From an uncultured Burkholderiales bacterium (lineage in GTDB: Bacteria; Pseudomonadota; Gammaproteobacteria; Burkholderiales; Burkholderiaceae_C), in the NCBI GenBank assembly GCA_937897495.1, contig CALCBL010000201.1, forward strand, positions 1 to 17,969: 17,969 nt of DNA, written 5' to 3'. This document shows positions 1-7,990 of this stretch, one piece after another. A model generated the notes under the pieces. It had not been told where the DNA came from. It did no database searches and saw only the letters and a list, made by a program, of their open reading frames with translations. The position numbers and the translations under genes are program-made. The first letter of the stretch is position 1; each line of letters starts with the position of its first letter.

Positions 1-2
1 TG

Positions 3-1211
3 TCGCAAAGCTTGACGCGCGCCATACCCGCTGTTCAAAACGCCGAGCTTTTCAGCTGGCTCCAAGGTCTTTATCCCATCTGGGCTGGCCTTCAACCCGA
101 CATGATTTACGCCAGCACCCAAACCGCCATGGCTGAATTGTTGTTATCGGGTTGCACCACCAGCAGTGACCACTTGTACATCTACCCCAACGGCGTCAAA
201 TTAGACGATTGCATTGCGGCAGCCCAAGAAATTGGCATGCGTTTTGTGGCCACACGCGGCAGCATGAGCGTGGGCCAATCCAAGGGTGGCCTGCCGCCCG
301 ATCGCGTTGTGGAGCAAGAAGATGCCATCCTGAAAGACACACAGAGATTGATCGAGCGCTACCACGATGGGTCTCATGGTGCCATGACCCAAGTGGCAGT
401 AGCCCCCTGCTCGCCTTTCAGCGTCAGCCAAGACCTCATGCGTTTGTCAGCAGAGATGGCCAGACACTATGGCGTGCGACTGCACACCCACTTGGCAGAA
501 AACGACCATGACATTGCCTACAGCTTAGAGAAATTCAATCGCACACCCACGCAATACGCAGAAGACCTAGGCTGGTTGGGACACGATGTGTGGCACGCCC
601 ACTGCGTCAAATTGGACGATGAAGGCATCTCGCTTTTTGCGGCCACTCGCACGGGCATTGCACATTGCCCGTGCAGCAACATGCGCTTGGCCAGTGGCAT
701 TGCACCCATTCGCAAAATGATTGAAGCAGGTGTGCCTGTGGGCTTGGGGGTTGACGGCAGCGCCAGCAACGATGCGGCCCACATGGTGAACGAAGCGCGT
801 CAGGCCATGTTGTTAGCGCGGCTTAGAAAATCACTTGAGGGTCCGCAAGTGAATGCTGAAGGCAAAACCATTTTTGGTTGCGACACGGCGCCCATGGAAA
901 TGACTGCGCGCGATGCCTTGCGTTTGGCCACGCGTGGCGGTGCTGAGGTATTGGGTCGCAAAGACATCGGTCAACTGAGTGTTGGATTTTGCGCAGACAT
1001 GGCCTTGTTTGATTTGCGCAGTTTGAGTTTTGCGGGCGGTGCTGTGCACGATGCCGTTGGAAGCTTGATGCTCTGTGCCAGTGCGCCAGCGGCTTACACC
1101 GTGGTCAATGGCCGAGTGGTGGTCAGTGAGGGTCAGTTGGCCAGCGTAGACCTGGGCAATCTGATTGAACGACACAACAAGTTTGCGTTACAGCTTGCTG
1201 CAGGACATTGA
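3..1211 (+). CDS. 8-oxoguanine deaminase-like amidohydrolase, 5' partial
   Basis: Metal-dependent amidohydrolase of the cytosine/guanine deaminase group (COG0402 type), cut off at its N-terminus by the window edge. The frame is open from base 3 (S-Q-S-L-T-R-A-I-P-A), and the TTG at 12 is an internal Leu, not a start. Seen: HTHLAEN (bases 483-503), HAHCVKL (594-614) and GLGVDGSASNDA (741-776), which carry the later His and Asp metal/catalytic ligands; the first HxH motif would lie upstream of the window. The stretch RGSMSVGQSKGGLPP resembles 8-oxoguanine deaminases more than plain guanine deaminases (recognition, not a search). Such an enzyme converts 8-oxoguanine to urate, which feeds directly into the urate pathway encoded downstream. 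Guanine deaminase or another COG0402 member remains possible. About 400 residues are present of a usual ~450. Confidence 0.8.
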   Translation, partial: SQSLTRAIPAVQNAELFSWLQGLYPIWAGLQPDMIYASTQTAMAELLLSGCTTSSDHLYIYPNGVKLDDCIAAAQEIGMRFVATRGSMSVGQSKGGLPPDRVVEQEDAILKDTQRLIERYHDGSHGAMTQVAVAPCSPFSVSQDLMRLSAEMARHYGVRLHTHLAENDHDIAYSLEKFNRTPTQYAEDLGWLGHDVWHAHCVKLDDEGISLFAATRTGIAHCPCSNMRLASGIAPIRKMIEAGVPVGLGVDGSASNDAAHMVNEARQAMLLARLRKSLEGPQVNAEGKTIFGCDTAPMEMTARDALRLATRGGAEVLGRKDIGQLSVGFCADMALFDLRSLSFAGGAVHDAVGSLMLCASAPAAYTVVNGRVVVSEGQLASVDLGNLIERHNKFALQLAAGH

Positions 1212-1237
1212 CTCTTTTAGCCTCTAACTTGCCAATT

Positions 1238-1265
1238 TGTCAGAAAATAGGTTAAGCTTCTGACA
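1238..1265. promoter_or_regulatory. Inverted repeat, probable AbiEi operator
   Basis: Perfect 8-bp arms TGTCAGAA (1238-1245) and TTCTGACA (1258-1265) are separated by 12 bp and end 14 bp before the abiEi ATG. AbiEi-family antitoxins are known to repress their own operon by binding inverted repeats in the promoter, so this is the natural candidate operator. I see no convincing -35/-10 pair or Shine-Dalgarno here, so the promoter itself is not placed. Confidence 0.6.
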
Positions 1266-1279
1266 TATTGAAATCAATC

Positions 1280-1873
1280 ATGAGCCAACTCGCCCAAGCC
1301 ATCCTTTCTGTCGCCAAGCCCCTGCCTGAGGGTGGACTACTTTCGCCTAAAGAGTTTCTGCACTTGGGCACTCGTGCCGCGATTGATCAAACCCTTAAGC
1401 GTCTGACCCAAGAAGGACAACTTTTGAGGGTTGGCCGTGGGGTTTACACCCGCCCTGTTCAAGGCCGCTTTGGTGAGCGCCCCCCTTCAAGCGAATCCCT
1501 TTTAAAAGCAATTGAAGCCACAAGCGGCGAAGTTGTAGTGGCAAGCGGCGCTGCAGAAGCCAATGCTTTCGGTTTGACCACACAGGTGCCAACTCGAGAG
1601 GTCTATCTGACCTCAGGGCCATCGCGTCGACTGCAATTAGGGCGTCGGGAGATTGAGCTCAAGCATGGCACACGTTGGCAAATGTTCATGGGCAAACGCC
1701 CTGCCGGCAAAGCCATTCGAGCGCTTTTGTGGCTGGGTCCTGAACAAGCCTCCTTGGCTTTGAAAACATTGCGCATCAAGCTTGAAGTTCATGAATGTGA
1801 AGCTATGCGCTCAGCGAGATCATCTTTACCGAGCTGGATGGCCCTTGCAGTAAGTGAGTCCACTGTTGTCTGA
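1280..1873 (+). CDS. abiEi: AbiEi-type antitoxin / transcriptional regulator
   Basis: 197-residue protein resembling the AbiEi / DUF6088 group, the antitoxin of a type IV toxin-antitoxin (phage abortive infection) pair. The N-terminal ~60 residues look like a winged helix ending in GQLLRVGRGVYTRP, the typical 'reads as R-x-G-x-Y' wing of these proteins. The C-terminal part would carry the antitoxin activity. The start is taken as ATG 1280; an in-frame TTG at 1268 sits almost on the inverted repeat and is less likely. There is no clear Shine-Dalgarno. Its 3' end overlaps the toxin gene by 20 nt, so the two are probably translationally coupled. Known for the family: the antitoxin does not need to bind the toxin and also autoregulates the operon. 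The function here is inferred from family likeness and pairing. Confidence 0.8.
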   Translation: MSQLAQAILSVAKPLPEGGLLSPKEFLHLGTRAAIDQTLKRLTQEGQLLRVGRGVYTRPVQGRFGERPPSSESLLKAIEATSGEVVVASGAAEANAFGLTTQVPTREVYLTSGPSRRLQLGRREIELKHGTRWQMFMGKRPAGKAIRALLWLGPEQASLALKTLRIKLEVHECEAMRSARSSLPSWMALAVSESTVV

Positions 1874-2888
1874 GTCGTGGTTCACCCTCAGTCGCGAAGA
1901 TCAATCTGAAGCGCTAGAGGTTGCAGCTGCATCTACGGGCCGCCCTCCTCATTTATTGGAAAAAGACACTTGGGTGGTATGGTCCTTGTCTGCCATCTAC
2001 GAATCAGCGCTTGCAAAGAAGCTGACATTCAAGGGCGGCACATCATTGTCCAAGGCCTACAAGATCGTCGACCGATTTTCAGAAGATGTTGACCTAACCT
2101 ATGACATCCGCGAGTTGGTACCCGACCTCCTGCGCGAAGGTAATCCAATTCCAGCATCTTCCAGTCAGGCCAAAAAAATCACGGATGCTGTGCGCGATCG
2201 GCTGCCAAACTGGATCAAGAATACCGTCCAACCCGTATTGGAATCAGCGATCAAAAGAGAAGGCGTCAAAGCCACTTTGTCGATTGTAGGCAAAGAAAAC
2301 GAAAAGCTCATACTCAACTACACCCCCATCAAGCTTGGCACTGGGTACGCAGCATCCACCATCCAATTAGAGTTTGGTGGTCGTGCAACAGGCGAGCCAC
2401 ACCAGCATCAAATGGTCGCCTGTGACATGGCGCCTGCGATTAAGGAGATTAGTTTTCCGACTGCGCAGCCATTGGTAATGAGAGCAGAGCGTACCTTTTG
2501 GGAAAAAGCGACAGCCGCGCACGTCTACAGTTTGCAAGGTCGTCTGCGCGGTGAACGCTACTCACGCCATTGGTACGACTTGGCTGCAATGGCCAAATCT
2601 GGGCACGCAAACACAGCAATAACCGACTGGCAACTTGCAAAAAATGTTGCAGAACACAAATCAATGTTCTTTGCTGAGAAAGATGCCAACAAAGTTTGGA
2701 TCGATTACGAAATAGCCGTTTCTGGTGGCATTCAATTGGTACCTGAAGATGGCGCCTTACAGGCACTCAAGCTGGACTATGCTGCAATGCTTGAAGATGG
2801 ACTGCTCTCATTCAAGCAGCCTTCTTTTGATGAGATCATTGAAATTTGTTCCGAATTACAGAAAAAAATTAACTTTCAAGGCAAGTGA
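1854..2888 (+). CDS. abiEii: AbiEii-type nucleotidyltransferase toxin
   Basis: 344-residue protein of the AbiEii/AbiGii (DUF1814) nucleotidyltransferase toxin family, cytoplasmic. Seen: the nucleotidyltransferase signature FKGGTSLSKAY (residues 59-69, GG-T/S-x3-K) followed by RFSEDVDL (74-81) with acidic residues D78 and D80, and the family's C-terminal RTFWEKATAAH and RYSRHWYDLAAM blocks. Related toxins (MenT type) add nucleotides to tRNA acceptor ends and stop translation; whether this one acts on tRNA is not visible. The start is GTG 1854, inside the abiEi 3' end; there is no good Shine-Dalgarno, which fits translational coupling. All motifs are present and the length is normal, so it looks intact. 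It ends 31 bp from the convergent puuD stop. Confidence 0.88.
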   Translation: MSPLLSESWFTLSREDQSEALEVAAASTGRPPHLLEKDTWVVWSLSAIYESALAKKLTFKGGTSLSKAYKIVDRFSEDVDLTYDIRELVPDLLREGNPIPASSSQAKKITDAVRDRLPNWIKNTVQPVLESAIKREGVKATLSIVGKENEKLILNYTPIKLGTGYAASTIQLEFGGRATGEPHQHQMVACDMAPAIKEISFPTAQPLVMRAERTFWEKATAAHVYSLQGRLRGERYSRHWYDLAAMAKSGHANTAITDWQLAKNVAEHKSMFFAEKDANKVWIDYEIAVSGGIQLVPEDGALQALKLDYAAMLEDGLLSFKQPSFDEIIEICSELQKKINFQGK

Positions 2889-2919
2889 TTTTTTGAAAAT
2901 CCAAGTGCTAATGCCGTTC

Positions 2920-4137
2920 TCAATCAACTTTGGCCCCAGCCAAATACCAACTGGCCACAAGTTGTCTTTCTTCGAGCGTTATGCCTGTGGCATTGTTCAT
3001 GGGCATCTGCTGGGTCACACTCACTTGCTGGTACACGTTTTGAGCATGCAGCTTGATGCTTTCGGCCGTGTCCAAACGAACATTTTTCATTTGAACTTGC
3101 GCACCATGGCAACTGAGGCAGTGCTGGTCTATCACTGATTTGACTTGCACAAAAGTAGCAGCCGGAGACTGTTCATTCTTGGCAACACTCTTTGCGCCCC
3201 AAGGCGCCATGGCCACAATAACTGCCACGATCAAAACGACACCCACTGCAGCAAAAGGCCAAGGGTTGCGAGCGCGGCCTAAATGGTAGCCATGCCGTTG
3301 CACAAAGAACTGGCGAATCAAGGCACCCGCAAACATCATCACAAACAAAATAAGCCAGCGCTGTGGATGCGTGTACAAGAAACTGTAATGGTTGCTGAGC
3401 ATGGCAAAGATCACGGGCAGCGTGAAATAGGTGTTGTGCACACTGCGTTGCTTGCCGCGCTTGCCGTGAATGGCCAAGGACATGGCGTCGTACTTTTCGC
3501 CAGAAGTCATGGCCGCAACAACTTTGCGTTGGCCAGGAATGATCCAAACAAACACATTGGCACTCATGGCCGTGGCAATCATGGCGCCCACCAACAAAAA
3601 GGCGGCCCTGCCGGCAAACAATTGGCAAGCCAACCATGAGGCGAAAGCCACCACACACAGCATGAGTGTGGCCACAATCAATTCACCGTTTTTGCGAAAT
3701 CCAAATACGCGGCAAATGGCGTCGTAAACGAACCAAAAAACCACAAAGAAACTCAGCGCTGCCGTGATGGCTACAGCAGGCGACCAGTCCATCAGTGATT
3801 TGTCAATGAGGTAGGTGCTGGCATTCCACAGATACATCACCGTGAACAAGGCAAAGCCACTGATCCAAGTGGAATAGCTTTCCCAATAAAACCAGTGCAA
3901 CTTGGTGTGAATTTTCTTGGGCGCCACCATGTACTTTTGGGGGTTGTAAAAACCACCGCCATGAATGGCCCACATTGCGCCATCTACCCCTTTTTCCAGC
4001 AAATCGGGCGAGTTGGGCTTCAGAAGATTGTTGTCTAGGAAAACAAAGTAAAAAGACGAGCCTATCCACGCAATCGCGGTAATCACATGGACCCACCGCA
4101 GTAGCAAATTAACCCAATCTAGCAAATACGCTTCCAT
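2920..4137 (-). CDS. puuD: Urate hydroxylase PuuD (membrane-bound urate oxidase with cytochrome c)
   Basis: 405-residue inner-membrane enzyme oxidising urate to 5-hydroxyisourate, passing electrons to its own haem rather than making peroxide as soluble uricase does. The N-terminal two thirds is the multi-pass urate oxidase N-terminal domain (DUF989 type), starting MEAYLLDWVNLLLRWVHVIT with several hydrophobic spans and a WAIHGGGFYN block. The C-terminal ~90 residues form a cytochrome c domain with haem motif CLSCH (residues 340-344) and a candidate Met ligand at QQMPM (378-380). The start is ATG 4137: it has a GGAG Shine-Dalgarno (4146-4149, 8-nt spacing), and the 26-residue upstream extension is not membrane-like. 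It lies downstream of xdhC but has a GntR-type palindrome at 4163-4176 in the 40-bp gap, so it probably has its own regulated promoter. Confidence 0.92.
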   Translation of the reverse strand: MEAYLLDWVNLLLRWVHVITAIAWIGSSFYFVFLDNNLLKPNSPDLLEKGVDGAMWAIHGGGFYNPQKYMVAPKKIHTKLHWFYWESYSTWISGFALFTVMYLWNASTYLIDKSLMDWSPAVAITAALSFFVVFWFVYDAICRVFGFRKNGELIVATLMLCVVAFASWLACQLFAGRAAFLLVGAMIATAMSANVFVWIIPGQRKVVAAMTSGEKYDAMSLAIHGKRGKQRSVHNTYFTLPVIFAMLSNHYSFLYTHPQRWLILFVMMFAGALIRQFFVQRHGYHLGRARNPWPFAAVGVVLIVAVIVAMAPWGAKSVAKNEQSPAATFVQVKSVIDQHCLSCHGAQVQMKNVRLDTAESIKLHAQNVYQQVSVTQQMPMNNATGITLEERQLVASWYLAGAKVD

Positions 4138-4145
4138 CGATGCGG

Positions 4146-4149
4146 CTCC
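4146..4149 (-). promoter_or_regulatory. Ribosome binding site of puuD
   Basis: GGAG on the minus strand, 8 nt before ATG 4137. It decides the start in favour of 4137 over in-frame upstream codons that would overlap xdhC. Confidence 0.6.
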
Positions 4150-4162
4150 GAACTGTTTACCG

Positions 4163-4176
4163 AAGTGTATACAATT
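4163..4176. promoter_or_regulatory. Putative GntR operator, site 1 (before puuD)
   Basis: AAGTGTATACAATT: 8-bp palindromic core TGTATACA (4166-4173) with AA/TT flanks, in the short gap between the xdhC stop and the puuD start. It shares the pattern AA-N-TGTATACA-N-TT with two other sites in the window (9949-9964 and 14701-14724), each upstream of a purine-locus gene. That distribution, plus a GntR regulator encoded at one of them, supports an operator role. Binding is inferred. Confidence 0.65.
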
Positions 4177-4177
4177 T

Positions 4178-4996
4178 TTAGGCTTGCAAAAGTTGGGCTG
4201 CAACGGCAACCGCAATCACTTCAGGCTCTTTTCCCTCAATGCCTGGAACCCCAATGGGGCATGTCACTTGTTGACACTCGGCTTCGGAAAAGCCACGCTC
4301 TGCAAGGCGTCGCTTGAAAGTGGCCCACTTGGTGGCACTGCCAATGAGGCCAATGTAGGGCAGGTCTTTTTGATCTCGCAGGCGTTGCAAGCAGGCTGCC
4401 ACCACGTCCAAATCCTCTGCATGGCTGAAACTCATGATGAGAACGCGGCTGTTGGGCACCAAATCGAATACGGCAGCATGCACCGGGTTGGAGTGTTCGC
4501 ACACAACTTGGTGTGCTACATCGCTTGGAAAAATTTCGTCTCGGCTGTCGATCCATCTCACATGAAAGGGCAAGGGTGCCAAGACTTTGACCAAGGCCTT
4601 GCCTACATGGCCTCCGCCAAACAAGGCCAAAGGCAGAAATCGTTCGGCTGCTTGTGCATGCAAAATAGCCTGAAGGCGAACATGATCAGCTACCGTCACG
4701 TGCTCAAACTTCAAGACCAAGGCACCACCACAACATTGCCCCAGACTAGGACCAAGCGCAAATCTTTTTTCAAGCGGCAATGAACTAGACAATGCAGGCT
4801 GAAGCAAGCAGCGCCTAGCCTCGGCAATGGCTTCAAATTCAAGGTGTCCACCACCAATCGTGCCCAAAAACTCATCGGCAAAAACAGCCATGACAGTGCC
4901 TGCTTCCCGCGGCACCGAGCCTTGGGCTTGTTGCACCGTGATCCAAATGGCTGGCATCTGCGCCAGCTTCAATGTCAATTCTGAAAACCAATGCAC
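4178..4996 (-). CDS. xdhC: XdhC, xanthine dehydrogenase accessory / molybdenum cofactor insertion protein
   Basis: 272-residue cytoplasmic XdhC. It binds molybdopterin cofactor, oversees its sulfuration and delivers it to the XdhB subunit. Seen: the XdhC/CoxI N-terminal domain with GSVPREAGTVM (26-36), GTIGGGHLE (45-53) and GQCCGG (86-91, the conserved Cys of the cofactor site), then a Rossmann-like C-terminal domain with LALFGGGHVGKAL (123-135) and the terminal CPIGVPGIEGKEPEVIAVAVAAQLL block. Length is normal. The start appears to be GTG 4996 (next codon CAT); a purine-rich stretch precedes it. It is cut off from xdhAB by the lipoprotein gene on the opposite strand, so it cannot be cotranscribed with xdhAB unless read-through occurs. 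It lies upstream of puuD. Confidence 0.92.
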   Translation of the reverse strand: MHWFSELTLKLAQMPAIWITVQQAQGSVPREAGTVMAVFADEFLGTIGGGHLEFEAIAEARRCLLQPALSSSLPLEKRFALGPSLGQCCGGALVLKFEHVTVADHVRLQAILHAQAAERFLPLALFGGGHVGKALVKVLAPLPFHVRWIDSRDEIFPSDVAHQVVCEHSNPVHAAVFDLVPNSRVLIMSFSHAEDLDVVAACLQRLRDQKDLPYIGLIGSATKWATFKRRLAERGFSEAECQQVTCPIGVPGIEGKEPEVIAVAVAAQLLQA

Positions 4997-5031
4997 CTGC
5001 TTCTACTTTCAATTCAATGCTTCTAAACCAG

Positions 5032-5041
5032 ACTGTACAGT
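5032..5041. promoter_or_regulatory. Short palindrome in divergent xdhC / lipoprotein promoter region
   Basis: ACTGTACAGT is a perfect 10-bp palindrome in the 83-bp gap between the two divergent starts. It shares TGTACA-like character with the TGTATACA sites but lacks the central TA, so it is not counted as the same operator. It could be a binding site or chance. Confidence 0.25.
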
Positions 5042-5079
5042 GACAGAATGGCACATGTTGTTTTGAAGGCCATAGACCC

Positions 5080-5631
5080 ATGACTCATGCCATCGCCCAT
5101 TTTCTAAAATCTTCACATTTGGCTTGTACTGCGTGCATTGTTGCTTTGTGGCTAACGGGTTGTAGTACGCCACCACCAAGGCCGCCACAAGCAATGACAC
5201 CGCCACCAACGCCAACACCAGCGCCCGCTCCTGTCAAACCAGCGGCGCCCATTGCGCTGCCCTCTGTGCCTGTCAAACCCCAATTGCCCACTTCGAATGC
5301 TCGAACTGCCAAAGAATACAGAGTAGATGCCGCCAAACACCTTTACAAACTCAATGGCGCTCGCATCTTCAAGGGCCGCATGCCGCCCATGCTTTACGCT
5401 GTGGGCGTTTTGGATGTCGAAGTTGACAAGCAAGGCCAAGTGACACGCACCTACTGGGTCAGAGCGCCTGGCCATGCGCCCGAAGTCATGCGAGAAATAG
5501 AGAAAACTGTTCGCCAAGCAGCGCCCTATCCAGTCCCTGCCCACATGGGCAAGGTGGTCTACTCAGACGTTTGGCTTTGGCACAAGAGCGGTCATTTTCA
5601 ACTCGACACCCTGACAGAGGGGCAGGACTGA
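5080..5631 (+). CDS. Proline-rich lipoprotein with TonB C-terminal-like domain
   Basis: 183-residue predicted lipoprotein of unknown role. A signal peptide of about 27 residues ends in the lipobox LWLTGC, with Cys 28 as the lipidated residue. A proline/alanine-rich linker follows (about 31-66), then a small C-terminal domain (about 80-180) with GVLDVEVDKQGQVTRTYWVRAPGHAPEV, the pattern of TonB-C / energy-transducer-like folds. It lacks the N-terminal membrane helix and box of true TonB, and being a lipoprotein it is unlikely to power receptors. Start ATG 5080 has a GAAGG Shine-Dalgarno at 5065-5069. It is divergent from xdhC, and its stop is only 4 nt from the convergent xdhB stop, so it interrupts the xdh set. 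No link to purine metabolism is visible. Confidence 0.8.
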   Translation: MTHAIAHFLKSSHLACTACIVALWLTGCSTPPPRPPQAMTPPPTPTPAPAPVKPAAPIALPSVPVKPQLPTSNARTAKEYRVDAAKHLYKLNGARIFKGRMPPMLYAVGVLDVEVDKQGQVTRTYWVRAPGHAPEVMREIEKTVRQAAPYPVPAHMGKVVYSDVWLWHKSGHFQLDTLTEGQD

Positions 5632-5635
5632 AGAT

Positions 5636-7990
5636 CTAAACCGCCGCCTTGGCTTTTTCGCAGCTCATCAAAATCTTTTCTGGCGTGGCGGGTGCACTCA
5701 TGTGAACCACAGTTTGGTGGTCGGCACTGGCACTGACTGCATCGCGCAATGCAAAGAAAGTAGACAAGGCCAGCATCAATGGGGGCTCGCCCACCGCCTT
5801 TGAATTAAACGGTGTTGGCTTCAGATTGCTACCGTCAAACAAAGTCACATTGAAGTGCTCAGGAATGTCGCCAGCAACTGGGATTTTGTAAGTGCTGGGG
5901 CCATGCGTGAGGAACTTGCCCTTCTTGTCCCAAATGCACTCTTCCATGGTGAGCCAGCCCATGCCTTGCACGTAGCCGCCTTCAATTTGGCCTTTGTCGA
6001 TGGCAGGGTTGATACTTTTGCCGGCATCATGAACGATGTCCACGGCCTTGACCCAATACTCGCCCGTGCGTGTGTCAATTTCAACTTCACTGACAGATGC
6101 GCCATAGCAGTAGTAATAAAAGGCATGGCCCGTGAGGGTTGCAAAGTCGTATTTAATTTCGGGCGTCATGTAGAAACCTGCTACAGACAAGCCCACACGT
6201 TCCATCCAAGCTTGTTTCGCCAAAGCCGTCCATTCAACCGACTTGCCACCGCCGTGGGCCATGTTGTTGGCAAAGTTCACTTCGGTTTCTTTGCAACCCA
6301 ACATATTGGCAGCCACTGGCGCCAATCGAGCACGCATTTGCGCCGTTGCATTCATGATGGCAGCACCATTGATGTCGGCACCGCTTGATGCAGACGTGGC
6401 AGATGCATTGGGCACCTTTTGGGTGTCGGTGCCGGTCACGCGAACGTAGGACAAATCGATGCCCAAACCATCGGCACACACTTGCGCCATTTTGGTGTTG
6501 AGGCCCTGACCCATTTCAGTCCCGCCATGGTTGACACTGACCGAACCGTCCATGTAAATGTTAAGCAGAGCGCCGCCTTGGTTCAACATGGTGGCGGTGA
6601 AGCTGATGCCAAACTTCAATGGCACCAAAGCCAAACCGCGCTTGCGACGTTTGTTGACTTTGTTAAACGCATTGACACTGTTGCGGCGCTCGCGGTATTT
6701 GGCCTCTGTGGCCACTTGGGTAATGACCTTGTCGCCCACCCAGTCAGCAATGGTCTGACCATATTGCGTGACCATGGTGGCGGGATTGCCAGACACAGCG
6801 GGGTCTTGGTAGATGTTGAGCATGCGAACATCTAAAGGATCTTTGCCAATGTCATTGGCAATTTGCTCGATGATGGTCTCAATGCCAAACATGCCCTGTG
6901 GGCCGCCAAAACCGCGGAAGGCCGTGGCGCTTTGGGTGTTGGTTTTGCAGCGGTGGCTGATGAGTTTTAAATTGGGAATGAAGTAGCAGTTGTCGATGTG
7001 CAAACACGCGCGATCGTTCACAGGACCCGAATAATCGGTGCTGTAACCACAACGCGACAGCAAGGTGATGTCGGCGCCTAAGATACGTCCTTCGTCGTCA
7101 TAGCCCACTTCGTAATCAATGCGGAAATCGTGGCGCTTGCCCGTGATCATCATGTCGTCGTCGCGGTTCACACGCAACTTAACAGGCTTTTGCAATTTGA
7201 ATGCAGCCAGCGCAGCGCTCTGGCTGAAAATGCTGGCATTGCCTTCTTTGCCGCCGAAGCCGCCGCCCATGCGCCTGCAAATCACTTCAACATCGTTGGT
7301 GCTCAAGTTCAAAGCAGCAGCAGCCTCACGCTGATTGCCATCAGGGTGTTGGGTTGACGAATACAAAGTGAGTTGGCCATCTTCACGCGGCACCGCGTAA
7401 GTAATTTGGCCTTCCATGTAAAACTGTTCTTGCTGTCCGGTTTCGGTGCTGCCCTTTACTTTGCGAGGGGCCTTGGCAATGGCTTCTGATGCATTGCCAC
7501 GCGTAATGCCCTTGGCCGGCATGACAAAACTTTGCGCCGCCATGGCTTCGTCAATGGTCAAAATAGGTGGCAATTCTTTGACCAACACTTTGGCTTTGTG
7601 CGCGGCTTCGCGGGCATACAACATTTCGCGTGCCACCACCACAGCCACTGCTTGCCCCAAAAACTCAACCTTGCCGACAGCCAAGAATGGGTCTTCGTGA
7701 CCAATGGGGCCACAATTGTTTTCGCCAGGAATGTCCTTGGCTGTGTAAACCGCCACCACACCGTGCTCTTTCAAAATAGCGTCGCGGTCAATGCCGTCGC
7801 CAATGAGTTCGCCGTGGGCAACGGGCGACATGATGAGGGCGGCATACAAAGTGCCAGCCAGCTCAGGCATGTCGTCGGTGAAAGTGGCGCTGCCTGTCAC
7901 ATGCAAATGTGCAGACTCATGAATGACATCGGTGCCTTGCTGAATGCCCGATACGGGCAACAAATTGTGCAAAGAAATAGGCGCGTTCAT
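5636..7990 (-). CDS. xdhB: Xanthine dehydrogenase molybdopterin-binding (large) subunit
   Basis: 784-residue molybdopterin subunit of xanthine dehydrogenase, oxidising hypoxanthine and xanthine to urate with XdhA. Seen in order: the a/b hammerhead domain at the N-terminus (TGSATFTDDMPELAGTLYAAL), QHPDGNQREAAA, the Mo-cofactor loop MGGGFGGKEG (241-250), AFRGFGGPQGMFGIE, GGTEMGQGLNTKMAQV, and the C-terminal KAVGEPPLMLA block with the catalytic Glu at about residue 735. The full family length is present, with no frameshift. The ATG at 7990 follows directly on the xdhA stop (7991-7993) with no spacer, which implies translational coupling. It ends 4 nt from the convergent lipoprotein gene. Confidence 0.96.
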   Translation of the reverse strand: MNAPISLHNLLPVSGIQQGTDVIHESAHLHVTGSATFTDDMPELAGTLYAALIMSPVAHGELIGDGIDRDAILKEHGVVAVYTAKDIPGENNCGPIGHEDPFLAVGKVEFLGQAVAVVVAREMLYAREAAHKAKVLVKELPPILTIDEAMAAQSFVMPAKGITRGNASEAIAKAPRKVKGSTETGQQEQFYMEGQITYAVPREDGQLTLYSSTQHPDGNQREAAAALNLSTNDVEVICRRMGGGFGGKEGNASIFSQSAALAAFKLQKPVKLRVNRDDDMMITGKRHDFRIDYEVGYDDEGRILGADITLLSRCGYSTDYSGPVNDRACLHIDNCYFIPNLKLISHRCKTNTQSATAFRGFGGPQGMFGIETIIEQIANDIGKDPLDVRMLNIYQDPAVSGNPATMVTQYGQTIADWVGDKVITQVATEAKYRERRNSVNAFNKVNKRRKRGLALVPLKFGISFTATMLNQGGALLNIYMDGSVSVNHGGTEMGQGLNTKMAQVCADGLGIDLSYVRVTGTDTQKVPNASATSASSGADINGAAIMNATAQMRARLAPVAANMLGCKETEVNFANNMAHGGGKSVEWTALAKQAWMERVGLSVAGFYMTPEIKYDFATLTGHAFYYYCYGASVSEVEIDTRTGEYWVKAVDIVHDAGKSINPAIDKGQIEGGYVQGMGWLTMEECIWDKKGKFLTHGPSTYKIPVAGDIPEHFNVTLFDGSNLKPTPFNSKAVGEPPLMLALSTFFALRDAVSASADHQTVVHMSAPATPEKILMSCEKAKAAV

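Noticed and set aside
1212..2919. AbiE pair as part of a mobile element
   Set aside because: I found no integrase, transposase, flanking direct repeats or att-like sites. Insertion history remains only a comparison question.
2725..3138. 137-codon plus-strand open frame across the abiEii end and puuD
   Set aside because: It overlaps two solid genes in other frames and its product has no family likeness.
4184..4783. 199-codon plus-strand open frame inside xdhC
   Set aside because: It lies antisense to a well-supported XdhC with all family motifs, has no recognisable domain, and has no Shine-Dalgarno of its own. It is a shadow frame.
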